Part shown: in pieces, positions 1-11,000 of the stretch | How the letters are laid out: each line of letters begins with the position of its first letter | How positions within the stretch are numbered: the first letter of the stretch is position 1 | Assembly (NCBI GenBank): GCA_030272585.1 | Contig: BSYQ01000001.1 | Coordinates: 2,790,001-2,854,000 of the forward strand | Length of the DNA: 64,000 bases | Origin: Bryopsis sp. KO-2023 | Taxonomy: Eukaryota > Chlorophyta > Ulvophyceae > Bryopsidales > Bryopsidaceae | Direction: 5' to 3' | Position numbers and translations under genes: made by a program | The notes under the pieces: generated by a model | Databases searched by the model: none | Told to the model about the DNA's origin: nothing | What the model saw: the letters and a program-made list of their open reading frames with translations, nothing else

Positions 1-1484
1 TTGTAACTTTCACCCAGTCTCACTAGAAAGTGGCTAAAAAGTAAAAAATTTTGCCCAGTCTCACATGAAATTGTCTTTTTGGGAAATACGTATGTCCCAG
101 AAGCAAGAGCACCCCTCTGAAGGAAAGTGTCCATGGATTTGTGGAGGTCGATGTGGGATGTTTCACAAAGTTGCTTCTGACAAGCGGATCTTACCTTGAA
201 AAAAGGTCAAGACATTCTTGCACTTGACTAACATCCAGTCGACCATAAATATAAAAATGCAAAAATCACAGGTGGAAATCGAAGGGTGTGTCAGTTTCAA
301 TTATTGGAACTGACAATGTGCGAGGGTGGAAAGTGGGATAGGAGAACACACAAGAATACATCATCGCTTACACCATGGCTTGCCAAAGAGCACTACAACA
401 GTCCCCCACCAGTTCTGGTCCAAACTGAACGTCAATCTGCACTCGCAATAAACTACCACCCCTCTTTTCCCTAACCCAATCCAATCTGTGAACCCTTGAA
501 AATAAAACACACGTCGTAGCGCTCGGAGATGGCATCCATGTACACAAATTCGCGCCCAAGTCAAAAGCAACTCTTGCGAATTTAGAACTGCAGAAAGGAA
601 AAAAAGCCCAAAACATCTGGAAATTTCCTCAAAATGAAAAACAATGAAAACTGAACTATGCAAGTTGCTCCGTTTTCTTCTCCGTCCGACAACAACGCCC
701 CAAACACTAAGTCTGTTCAATTTGTGAGATTTTTTGATGCTGTAGCTCTGGACAGGCACTCAGCCTCCCATCGACAACACCTCCCTTAATCCACAAAACC
801 CTACCAAATACATGTGTTTCTTCTTCTCATATCATGCTCTTTTTTTCAAATTTTCTTTTTTTTCTCAACCAAACCACCACATTTGCGAGTGGTTTTGGCT
901 TCCAATAAAAATCAAGCTCCACCAAATTCCACCATTATAAATAGAACCAAGTCCAATCAATCGCCATCGAGATGAGCCCCCAAAAAATAATCTTTAAATT
1001 TTGACCTCCTCATCTCCCATCTCCATCGTGGCCATACAATATGCAATCAGAAAAAAAAACAATAAGAAGAATGTAAAAATGGTAACCCTTCAAAATAAAA
1101 AACAAAAACCCAAATATAAAAAAAAAACAATCAGCGACCCATGTATTTTACCCATACAGGTCCGTATGCAAAATTTCATCCAACCACAGGAAGCCCTAAC
1201 TCGCTTCCCCGAACCCTCTTGATCTTCAATACAATAATATACCGTCAAAAATGATTCACCAACCCTCAGAATTTTTTGATGAAATCTTGCTGTCTGTTCG
1301 TCATAGTAATTGCCGGACATTATTCTCACAAAGGCATGCCTCCTTGGATTCTATGGAGGAGCTCCCCCCACTCATTCTTTTTGCTTTTTATACTTCTTTT
1401 CTTCAATCTCTTCCCCCCCCCCCTCCCTCCCTCTTCCAAAGGTCTCTTTACTTTCCATCAAGGTTTCTTAAAATCTCCACGCAC
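1..1484. other. Intergenic, no gene recognised
   Basis: This stretch lies downstream of the minus-strand gene ending at 1485. It is A/T-rich with many short homopolymer runs and CA-rich or A-rich tracts, for example around 1030-1130. The longest open frame (361-759, minus) has no recognisable family, no good splice partners and unbiased composition, so I do not call it. Part of it must be 3' UTR of the 1485-4288 gene. Confidence 0.5.
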
Positions 1485-4288
1485 CTAGTGTGCTTTCGAA
1501 ATAGTGATTAAGAGAGCGCCGGTGAGGACGGTTACTGGAGCAACCACCCTTTTCACCCAACGCCACCTCTTTCTTCCTGCCCCCCCTCCCTCCGCCGCCT
1601 CTTCCTGGATCTGGAAGTCGCTGACATCAGCGCTGTGGCGGGCAGCCCCAGACTGAGCAACTCGCACCCTGCTGCCTTCATCGACCTGGGAGCAGGAGTT
1701 CCTTTTTGCCTTCGCTGCTTCGACGTCGGCCAAGGAAAATTCCCTTGTCTGCTTGGACTTGACATCCACCCCCAAAGTCTCCTCCTCAGCCACAGCATTC
1801 GATGGGGCACCTTCCACCACAGTACCCTCGTCTGCTTGAGGAGTGCTGTCAACCAGCTCGAGAGCCGGTTGCTCCAGAGGACGACCCTCTGGAATTACAT
1901 CCAGTTCAGACTCCTTGCTGAATGATTCTTCTTCGGAGTCTGCTGGGGATTCTGATGGACCCTCATCTTCTTCTTCTTCTTCGACAGGCTCCACACCTTC
2001 ATCACCCAACTTTTCTTCTTCACCCAATTTTTCTTCCTCCATCCCAGTCTGAGCAGCCGGAGTTTCGTTCTCCTCAGCAATTACCACTTTTTTTTCCACT
2101 TCGTTGCCAAGATTCGAACCTGAACCACCAAGAGTGACTTGCTTGCTGAGACGAGAGAAGAGCTCATCTGTAGTTTCTCCATCCTTTTTCACGCCGAGCG
2201 TGACTTGCTTGCTGATACGAGAGAAAAGCTCCTCTGTAGTTTCTCCATCCTTTTTCACGATGGCTTCGCCTGCAGGGTTCTCGACAGTAGCCTCATCACA
2301 TACAGCATTATTTTTCTCCATTTTTTTATCTTCCAAAACGTCAGCAGCCCCTGTCACCGCCGCCTCAGGCAGTGTGTGGGCATCGTTTTGATCAGATTTC
2401 TCCTCACTGTCTTTTTCCCCTGCTGCCACCACCTCCTCGGGTGGTGCGACAGCATCAGGTTGCTCAATTTCAGCCTCGACAACTGGAAGACTGTCCGTAT
2501 CAGGCACAACAGCATCTGCAGTAACATCAACAGGAGCTGGGGCGGATTCCTTGATAGATTCCTTGACAGCTTCCTTCAAAGATTCCACATTCAGCTCTGG
2601 TGCTGCTTGTGTCTCTGCAGCCTCCATTTTGTCAGCAATTTTGTCAGCGATCACCTCTGGAACATCCACAGGGACAGATTCCTCCACTGCAGCAGACACT
2701 CCTTCCGCTTCCTTTACCACGTCAGAGATTGTTTCCGCTAGAAGGGCGTCCACAGAAGCCGCCTCCTTCGCTGATTCAAACACTTTATCCATTTCTTCGG
2801 CAACGACTTGCTCTGGTGCACTGGAATCCACAGCACCGGATTCCTTCGTTGCAGCTTCCAGAGTCGTGGCCGTCACCCGCTCACCCTCTACTTTCTCCCC
2901 TTTGCCGACCTCATCAGACACCGTCCCGAGTCCAGGGACGTCCACAGGAAGGGCATCCACAATCACGGATCCGATTGGTGCAGCCTCCTTTGCAACCTCT
3001 ACGTCGAGCTTGTTTTCGGAGGTTTCATCAACCTCAGCAGCGTCCAAAGGAATAGACTCGTTCACCAATTTTTCCACTTCGTTGCCAAGCTTCGAACCTG
3101 AACCGCCAAGAGTGACTTGCTTGCTGAGACGAGAGAAAAGCTCATCTGTAGTTTCTCCATCTTTTTTCACAATGGCTTCTACAGTAGGCATCTCAACGGT
3201 AGCCTCAGAGTCGCTTGGCGCAACTGCAACGACGGGGTCGGTTCCGTTGGACATATTGTCAACTGCTGCAACACTCTTCTCGCAAACCGCCGGGATGTTT
3301 TCCAGTTCCTCAGTCTGCTTCTCAGTGACCTTCTCGTCGTCGGCCGTTTCGCTTGCGTCGGTTGGAGCGTTGGTTTCCTGTTCGTTGGTGTCTTCCTCCG
3401 CGTCGACTGCGCTATCTTGATATTCTTTGACCTTTTTCGCAAAAACCCAAAAGTACAGTATCAGCCCTACGAAAAGCTGTAGAAGATACGAGTAGTTGTA
3501 CTAGATACGAGGTAAAGCTTCCGAAAAACACTCACACGAAGTCCACTCACCAAGTTTTCGGTGTCTGCGACGACTTCGGCAGGAACGACCTTCGGAGCGT
3601 GCTCGACGACAGGCGCAACGCTTTCCATCTTCACTGTGACGCCTGAAGCGCCATCGGCCACCGCAACCGATACCTGGACGACTTTGCTGCCCAAGGGTGT
3701 CGGTTTCTCGTTTTCGCGCGGGCTGACGACCATGGGTTTTTCCTCCAAGTCGCGCGCCTCTTCGGAAAAGCTACTCCGTCCCTCCCCACTGTTTTTCCTT
3801 CTTTCAGCCAAGAGACTCCCAGGCAGAGCCCGCTGCCTCATAGAATCCTCCCTGGGGCTGGGAGTTGCTGAGTCGACAGAATGAAACAGTTTTGACCCAG
3901 AGGATACTGTAGTAGCTTGTGGGGAATCCACCATGGAATCGACCGTGTCGGCTTCCGTCCACACGTCCTCGTATCGATACGAGCCCGGTCTTCTCAAGGG
4001 CCCCGTGTCTTCAGCAAGGTCCTGAAGGAACGTGCTCTTGCGCTCTCGAGGGCGCGAGTCCGACTCCGAGAAAGATCGACGAACGGCAAACTCGGATCCC
4101 CTCTCGCCGTCCTTTGTTGCGCGCGCTGTTCCTGGCGCATCCGCGGAGAACGTACCGGTCACCGAATTGCTTCTACTCAAAGACTTGCGACTGCTCAACG
4201 ACTTGCGCAACGTCTTCTTCGCCTTCTTGAAAGACTTGCTGACTTTCTTGAGTAAGCCTTTCTTTTGTCCAGCGGCTTCGGGCTCCAT
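1485..4288 (-). CDS. Acidic repetitive protein with predicted membrane segments (909 aa)
   Basis: Two exons, 4288-3551 and 3476-1485, joined in phase 0 by a 74-nt GTGAGT...CAG intron. I do not recognise the family. The start is the ATG at 4288, followed by a strongly basic amphipathic stretch (KKGLLKKVSKSFKKAKKTLR) and an Arg/Ser-rich region. Just after the splice junction is a short hydrophobic segment (LLFVGLILYFWVF) that could cross or enter a membrane. The rest is acidic and rich in Glu, Val, Ala and Pro. It carries three near-identical copies of a roughly 22-residue motif containing DGETTDELFSRLSKQVTLG: one near 3108-3170 and two almost back to back near 2128-2262. The C-terminus has an RKRWRWVKR patch followed by a hydrophobic tail (VVAPVTVLTGALLITI), resembling a tail anchor. 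Retaining the intron gives an early stop. It is divergent to the 4828 gene. Exon model is firm; function unknown. Confidence 0.75.
2128..3170 (-). repeat. Three-copy coding repeat (DGETTDELF motif)
   Basis: Within the 1485-4288 gene a segment of about 65 nt, encoding the DGETTDELFSRLSKQVTLG motif and flanks, occurs three times: about 3108-3170, about 2197-2262 and about 2128-2190. Two copies are followed by GGSGS and LGNEVEK-type residues. The DNA of the copies is nearly identical, including synonymous positions, which suggests recent duplication or gene conversion rather than old divergence under protein-level constraint alone. Confidence 0.8.
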
Positions 4289-4827
4289 GACTACACGCGC
4301 GGCAAAAAGAGGGAAAGGGGAGCGAAGGGAAGGGAAACGATTGAAGGCCAGGAAAGAAATCTGATTCGTTAAGACTTGGTGTGCGTACGGACGCTTTTCC
4401 CAGTGCCTGACTGAGACTGTCTGAAAGCAATGAATCAATGATCGCAGCTGAAAGCAGCTGTCAATCAATCGATCAATGCTCACATGTTGCCTAGGGAGGC
4501 ACCGAAAGCAACTGGACTGGAAAGGAGAGTTGAAAAACAGGAGGGAAAGTGTGTTGATGGGGACATCGCAGCATGAGGGGGACGGGGTTCCATACCCTTT
4601 CGAAAACTGCCAAGAAATTTCAAAGGTGGCGTCGTGTTGTGGGGGCGTCGGATGGCGATTGACACCGACCCCACCTGCTGTGTTTCCCCCCGGAGGATGG
4701 ACAAAACGCGCGTTTGAGAAGTGAAGAGCAGATACCTTGAAGCGTGTTTCATACACTGCTTGTTGGAAATTAGCGAAAAAAAAGGCTAATTTTTCTCTGG
4801 ACCAGCACACTGCAAGCGGCGAAGACG
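4289..4827. promoter_or_regulatory. Divergent intergenic region
   Basis: This 539-nt gap separates the start codons of the minus-strand 4288 gene and the plus-strand 4828 gene, so it must hold both promoters and 5' UTRs. It has no long homopolymer runs, unlike most other intergenic DNA here. I see no convincing TATA box. A short direct repeat of ATCAATCGATCAATG type lies near 4430-4475. Confidence 0.45.
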
Positions 4828-5796
4828 ATGTATCTCAACCGCTCTGCTTTGAGGGCTTTCTTGTTTTGTGCGCTCGTCTTCTCGACGTTGGAAACCTCCC
4901 GCGGTCGGAGTCTTAAGGATCTCGAGGTGGAGTGCTGCGAGGATGGTTTCAAACTCGACTCTTCGTTCTTGACGATCGATATCAAGAAGGGGGACGTCAA
5001 AATCGAGTCTGCTCTTGGGGACGCCCACTTCACTGAAGACGGCACGATCATCGACTCTCCTTTGCTGAAGGTCAATACTATGGAGCGTACCCGCGTCGAG
5101 GTCGCCGACGGCGAGATCTTGAGCTTAACGACGGCTGACGACGGATCCGTTGATCTTACAATTGGAAAAGACGGCGCCATTGCCACTGTGTTTATAGAGG
5201 CCGACGGGGACTCGGAAGGTACTATCGGGAAGGAAGAGATCGTTGTCGACTTTTCCGATAAGGAGGACGGCGGGATCTTGGTGGATGTTGGGGAGAACGG
5301 AAAGATCGTCGACATTGACACTGATGGAGAGGGCAACGGCCGTGTGAGGGTCGGCGAGGATGGAAAGATCGCGAAACTGGACGTCTCAGGGAAAGACTTC
5401 AAGCTCGTTTTGGGTGAAGATGACGACGACGACGACAGCGTCAAAAAGGATGGAGAAGATGGCAACAAGGAGGAGGAGTCTAACGACGAGGAGCAAGAAA
5501 ATGAGGACGCCGCCGCAGACTCCGAAACAGACGGTGAAGAAAGTGAAATGGATGTGGCCGCCGCAGACTCCGAAACAGACGACAAAGAGAAAGAAGATGA
5601 ATCAGCTGACGAAGAGAAAACAGATGTTTCCAAGAAGTCTGCAAACAAGGAAAAGAAAGCGAATGACGGGGGAGATGGCGGGGAGGGAGGGAAATCTGGA
5701 GATGACGGGGAGGACGGCGGAGCCGACGCAGACTCTGTGGCGGTCGTCCGTTTGATGGGAACTAAAGTTGTTAAAGCCGATGTCGAGGAACTCTAG
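4828..5796 (+). CDS. Secreted highly acidic repeat protein (322 aa)
   Basis: Intronless frame from ATG 4828 to TAG at 5794-5796. Residues 1 to about 26 form a classic signal peptide (basic start, hydrophobic ALRAFLFCALVFST core), so the product is probably secreted or enters the ER. Residues about 30-205 are a run of short hydrophobic/acidic units with recurring G-(E/K)-(D/N)-G-K/A-I turns (GENGKIVDID, GEDGKIAKLD), suggesting a beta-solenoid or stacked-strand fold. After a DDDDDD patch, residues about 205-300 are very acidic low complexity rich in Glu, Asp, Lys and Gly, with a repeated AAADSETD block. There is one CC pair near residue 37. The family is not recognised. The acidity could fit Ca2+ binding or a wall/matrix role, but this is inference. 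It is divergent from the 1485-4288 gene. Confidence 0.7.
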   Translation: MYLNRSALRAFLFCALVFSTLETSRGRSLKDLEVECCEDGFKLDSSFLTIDIKKGDVKIESALGDAHFTEDGTIIDSPLLKVNTMERTRVEVADGEILSLTTADDGSVDLTIGKDGAIATVFIEADGDSEGTIGKEEIVVDFSDKEDGGILVDVGENGKIVDIDTDGEGNGRVRVGEDGKIAKLDVSGKDFKLVLGEDDDDDDSVKKDGEDGNKEEESNDEEQENEDAAADSETDGEESEMDVAAADSETDDKEKEDESADEEKTDVSKKSANKEKKANDGGDGGEGGKSGDDGEDGGADADSVAVVRLMGTKVVKADVEEL

Positions 5797-7739
5797 ACGA
5801 TTGTCATGTTATTCAGCAACTCGAAGCAGTTGTCATGTTATTGATTCAGGAAACGGGGTGTGGTTTGATTGGGGGAGAGTGGGTGAAATTCATCAACGGT
5901 TTGGTTTCCTCAAGTTTGTTAGAATCTAACATATTTGCCCACCCTGGTTGAAATGGGGGGGGGCGAGGGCAGGTTAGGGGAATTGTAGTGTTAAGGGATA
6001 AGTTGGGCCTGCAATGATCTTGTAATAGTCTTGTATCCCCTAAAATGTTTAGGGTTTCTTCCAGAGGCCCAAAAGAAAACTTAGTGATTCTCAGTCAGAA
6101 ATTCATTTTGCTTTAGGCTGGAACTCTATCGAGCTTCAAAAGCTTGCAAGCTTCTAGAGATTGGTCCAGTGGTCTGACTGGGCTATCTCTCTCCTACCCA
6201 AACAGTGGAAGCTGGGTTTGATTTCGGATTATGATCATATGGTGGTTCGTTTCCGACCTAAAGAAATTTTTCCTTTCTCGAGATGCATTTGTAGGCGTAT
6301 TTCCCTCATGGCCCATGACGATGCGGATGCAGAGAAGTGATGCATGTCGGGCTCCAAAGAATCATAACATCTTGCATAACCAATTCAGATTCTGAACTCA
6401 GACGAGATGTTGCTGCTCATGGTCCAAACCTGAAGATAAATCCAAATCCATTGATGGGCTGAGATCTCTGAAAGGCTAGAGAGGACAGTCAGTTTTAATG
6501 GATGTGTCAAATGAGTCATACTGTAAATAGCAGTCATAGCTCAGTAATTCCTGCAGGGAAGGAAATTGATTGTGTTTTTGTTCGGGGAAGGGCCAGTTCG
6601 TATGTTTTGACCGGTCAGATTGTATCGCACTAGCTTCCGAAACAGGGAAACAATCGTTTCACACTACAAAAACAGGGATGATGTGGCTTCAGAACACATC
6701 GGCAAAATTTGTCCAAACAAAGAGAAAATTCACTTGGAAAGCTAAAAAGAGGATCACATTCCCCATTTTCCACTTGTTTCTATCCAGCAAACAAAACAAG
6801 TGCAACAACGCATCACAGCCACTGGACATGAAAAAACACCTTCATAAGAGAAAACATAGAGGGAAAACCCCCTCACATCCCAAGGACACCAAGCCAAAAG
6901 AGAAAGATTTTGTTCTTCCCAGTAACCCCCTTCGACAGGCGAATTTGTGGTGGAAGACTGACAAGCGGTCATTTTGTTGACGGGATGCATGATTTCACAG
7001 TTATGATATCTCCAGCGTATTTTGTTCATTTTTTCTGATCAGCAAGTGTCGTCTGTTGTTCTCAATCAGCGTTAAAATTGCAAATCTACCCTGATTCCAG
7101 TTCTGAATCCCACACACCGGAATCTACAGTTCCCCCAAATCCAACTACAGCAGCGTCCACTTTATTCATGCGATGACCAAATTTTTTGCTTCTCTCGTCC
7201 CTACCCTTTCCTATCCCCAATGATTCTGAGCAATAAAAAAAGTCCCTTCCCGAAGAAAAAACTCAAAATGCCACCCACTGAAAACACAAAAAAGCCAAAA
7301 AAACAGCACCCCCAACCAAGAAGAGAATCGTTATGACCTGCCTTTTTTCAGTTCAATTTTTTTTTGAAAGTCTCAACAAAGCAATCTTTTTTTTTTTTTG
7401 AAAGCACGTGTGGACAGTATCAAATGTGGGCTGTTGCCTTTTCCTCCTCCCATCTACCCCCCCCCCCCCCCCCAAGGATGAACTAGGGGACATGAACACT
7501 ATTACCCTACTCGACACCGATCGAAATGAGTGAATTTTGCGCTAAACCAACGTTTAAAAGAACAAAACAAGAAAAAAAAGGCATCGTGGTTTCCGCCCTG
7601 GTTAGAAAAACAAACCCATGCAGTTTGGCAATCCCGGAAAAAAAAAGCAACAAAAAAAAAACTGATCTCGGATCGATTCGCCAAAACAGACACACCCTCA
7701 CAACAACAACTGCTAAAAAAAAATGGCAATCCCCTCGGT
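5797..7739. other. Intergenic, no gene recognised
   Basis: About 1.9 kb between the end of the secreted acidic protein and the stop codon of the ankyrin/U-box gene (convergent genes). It must contain both 3' UTRs. The right half is rich in A, T and C runs, including a 16-nt poly-C at about 7460-7475 and T runs at about 7358-7400. An open frame at 6570-6980 is Lys-rich with no family resemblance and is not called. Confidence 0.5.
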
Positions 7740-8035
7740 TCATTGCTTGTCGGTTCTTTCTTGTTGTCTCTGTTGGAAGGAATCGATCTGACTTTTCAAA
7801 TTGAAATTTTGTATCAGCGAAGTCGAGGAAAGGGGAGCTTTCGTGATGGGGGACTGCCCTCGTCGTCGAATCCACTCTTGGATGGCTTGTCTTTCGTATG
7901 TGTGGCCATCTCCGGCGATCACGGGGTCCTCCATTATGCTGAGAGTGATGGGGCAAATGAAATGGCGAGGGATGCCCCCGATGGCATCCACTTGAGGCAT
8001 CGGCGGGAGGATATCCTGTTCGAAACACCCGATCG
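7740..8035 (-). other. U-box domain exon
   Basis: This is the last exon of the ankyrin gene. It encodes FICPITLSIMEDPVI, then GDGHTYERQAIQEWIRR and a SPITKAPL segment. That is the complete U-box signature: a Pro-containing first loop, a conserved Tyr/Glu/Arg helix start, and the P-x-T/S second loop. The upstream acceptor is CTAG at 8036-8038, which restores the frame from the phase-1 donor at 8308. Confidence 0.88.
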
Positions 8036-11000
8036 CTAGCAGGATTTTATTTCCATTCCATAACTTTTTTTCAATTCCCAATATCGATTCCCACTTCTCC
8101 TTCCTACAGTAAAAAATCGACACTTTCCCCAGTCCCCCCCGCCCCCGAAAAAAAAAAAACCCTTCATGGTTCACGAAAGAAATGTATTCAGACAGGTACG
8201 AAAAATAACCCACACGAACACCCCCAGAGATTGCATGCCAAAAAAGAGCACAAATAAGGCCGGAAAATAAATAAAAATAAAAATGGGGGGTGGGTGGATG
8301 CATTACACTGTTGGAATTTTGCTTGTGAAACGCCGAACTCTGAACTGGTCTGGGCATCTTCGTGAAAAGCGTGCCAGGCCTCACCGAGTCAGTCACAGAT
8401 GGCTCCACCACTCCAGACTCTCGACGGACTTCTCCCGGAGCCCCTCCCTTAACCTGCAACCAAACATGGGAATATTAAGGATCTGGACATATAAACTGAT
8501 TTTTGTGCATCCATCCACCTCCACGTCGCCCCCAAAACATAGATCAATGGAATGATATTCACAAAAAGGGCCATCGGCTCCCTCGAACAAAAAGCAGAAA
8601 GGTCCAAGCAACAGAGTTCCAAGCAACAGAATATCAACACTTGGAAGTACCTTCATGGCTATTGCAAGCATCTCCACGATCACGAGATGGCCCCTGCTTG
8701 CAGCGATATGGAGAGGGGTCCTCCCATCCTGTACAACAATTCTCATTCAATCTATGGAGTCTGGTGAACCTTGCCAAGCCCCCCCCCCCCAAAAAAAAAA
8801 TGCATACATAAAAAATGTATCACAAAAAAACAACAATCACGAACACACCCCTACTAAGCGTATTAAGGTGAAATCCTCAAGAGGGGGGTCGAAATCGAAT
8901 GTGTCGATCCGAGGGAGAAACGTGGGAGAATCAATTGCAAATTGAATTGCGAAAAATTGTCCTCTTGTGTGTAGAGATTGGAGTGTGCGTCTCGAACCTT
9001 GGTTCTCAACCGTGGATTTGCACCCTTGTCCATCAACAACTGCACAACTTGGTTGTGGCCGTTCTGAGAGGCGACGTGCAAAGCAGAGGCCCCTTTCTAT
9101 CAGCCAAGAAAAAAAAATGAAAAAAAAATGAAAAAATAAACCCCCAGAAAACTAAATTTCGTCGAGGTTTTGCCCTCTTAAATTTATTTTCAATTGCTCC
9201 AGCTTCTTCTCAAATCGGGTAATGAGAGGAAGGAGCTTGTGACTAACAAACCCAAATTATGTCAGACAGCACATTTTACTACCACTTACAGTGCCTTCCA
9301 ATTATTTTTATTTATTTTTTTCATTGTGCGTTTCTGCTTCTCTCTACCTTGTGGCTGGAAGGACAAAAAAGATAAAAGGAAAAAAAACACTGCCAATTTT
9401 CTTTTATTTTGTGCAACACATGCATATGATTCTGAAGTCTGTGAACAAACCTTGCAATACAGGTGAGGATCGGCATTATGTTCGAGCAAGATTCTGACCA
9501 CTTCTTCGTAACCACGGAAAGCTGCACTGTACAATGCACTCTCCCCATCCTTGATAAACAGTGGCCAGAAAAAGGGGGTGAAAAAACATCACATCGCTTA
9601 GCTCAATTCATTGAAAAACGTGCTGCCCAACACACGATCACCAGGAATTGACACGACCCTCCACCACAGAAATCTGGAGATGACCCGAACCAAATTTGCT
9701 TCTGAAAACTGGAGGATGTGTTTTTCCTCCACAGATCAGTTTGATAGCTCACCTCATCCACCGCATTCACATCGGCACCAGCCTTCAATAGGATTTCCAA
9801 ACAAGCTGGGGCATTCGACAGTGCTCCGATACACACCGGTGGCATGGAACCCTGCAACAATTACACACACAATATATATCTATAAGAATCATAAAATCAT
9901 TTCCAAAGGAATGGGAGGCCCCTCCAATTTTGTGCAAACTTCATTCAGATATGCAAAACAAAAAAGAAGAAAAAAAAACGCACCTTGGCTTTCCTGTTAA
10001 CATCAGCACCGGCCTCCACCAGCATTTGGACAATTTCATGGCTGCAACGATTGAGTGCTGGATGGAGCGGAGTCAATTTCTCCTGCTCAGCACCAACAAA
10101 AAGTTTTTGCATACACCGTGCAACACAGTACGATTTCCGTTCAACTTTTCCAGGGTTGAGATTCGCCAAGAGGAAACCAAAAAAACACACACCTTGCTTT
10201 CACAATCAGGCAAAGCCCCCCTCTCGAGAAGGAGCCTAGCCACTGACGGATGTTGGTTGTTTGCAGCGACATACAGTGCAGTTGTTCCATCCTGGAAAAA
10301 AGCAATCGACACGCATTTCCTCAACACAGTGATTTTTCAACAAAAATAGCACAGCCTCCACAGAATGTCAGAATTACTACTCAATTTACTCTTTGTTTTT
10401 CTTTCTTGAACCTACATTAGCGGTGATGTTCACGTCAGCCCCTGCATCAAGCAACAATCGGACAAGCTCCTCGTCCCCATCGATCACAGCTGAATACACT
10501 GGACTTCGGCCTCCCTGGATATTTTTACAGACACAACCCAAGAAAACATCAGTCGAATTAATAGCTGGGCACAGCCTCACATAAAATGAATTGTGAACAG
10601 GCATCTAGAAATTGATGAAAGGGGATAGTCTGTCTGGGTTTCCAAATTAATTTAATTCATTTATTATTTGGTAATTTAGCAGCATACCCTGCACTGGACG
10701 TTGACATGAGCCCCTGCATCAAGCAGCATTTGCACAATCCTCTTTTGGCCTTGCGAAACTGCTGTGTACAAGGCTGTCAATTCTGTCTGCAACATGAAAG
10801 GATAACAATCAGACACCAGAATTTGAAAGAGGGGGGGGGGGGGAATATCATATCAATACCATCATCAAAACTAACTTTTGGAAAAAGTGATGAATGGTTT
10901 TTTGCATAAAGTGCCATCAAATTGCCTTCATTTCGAAAACAGGCAAACTCGGTATCCCGAAATGTGCCAGTTCAGAGAAGAATTGAAAGCAGCGCTGGAA

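Noticed and set aside
361-759. 132-codon minus-strand open frame
   Set aside because: No family resemblance, starts and ends without useful splice signals, and composition looks like random AT-rich DNA. It lies where 3' UTR and spacer are expected.
6570-6980. 136-codon plus-strand open frame
   Set aside because: Lys/Thr/Pro-rich translation of an A/C-rich tract, with no motif and no matching exon nearby.
7438-7480. Long C run considered as a telomere-like or structural element
   Set aside because: It is a plain homopolymer similar to many others in this window and shows no repeat unit.
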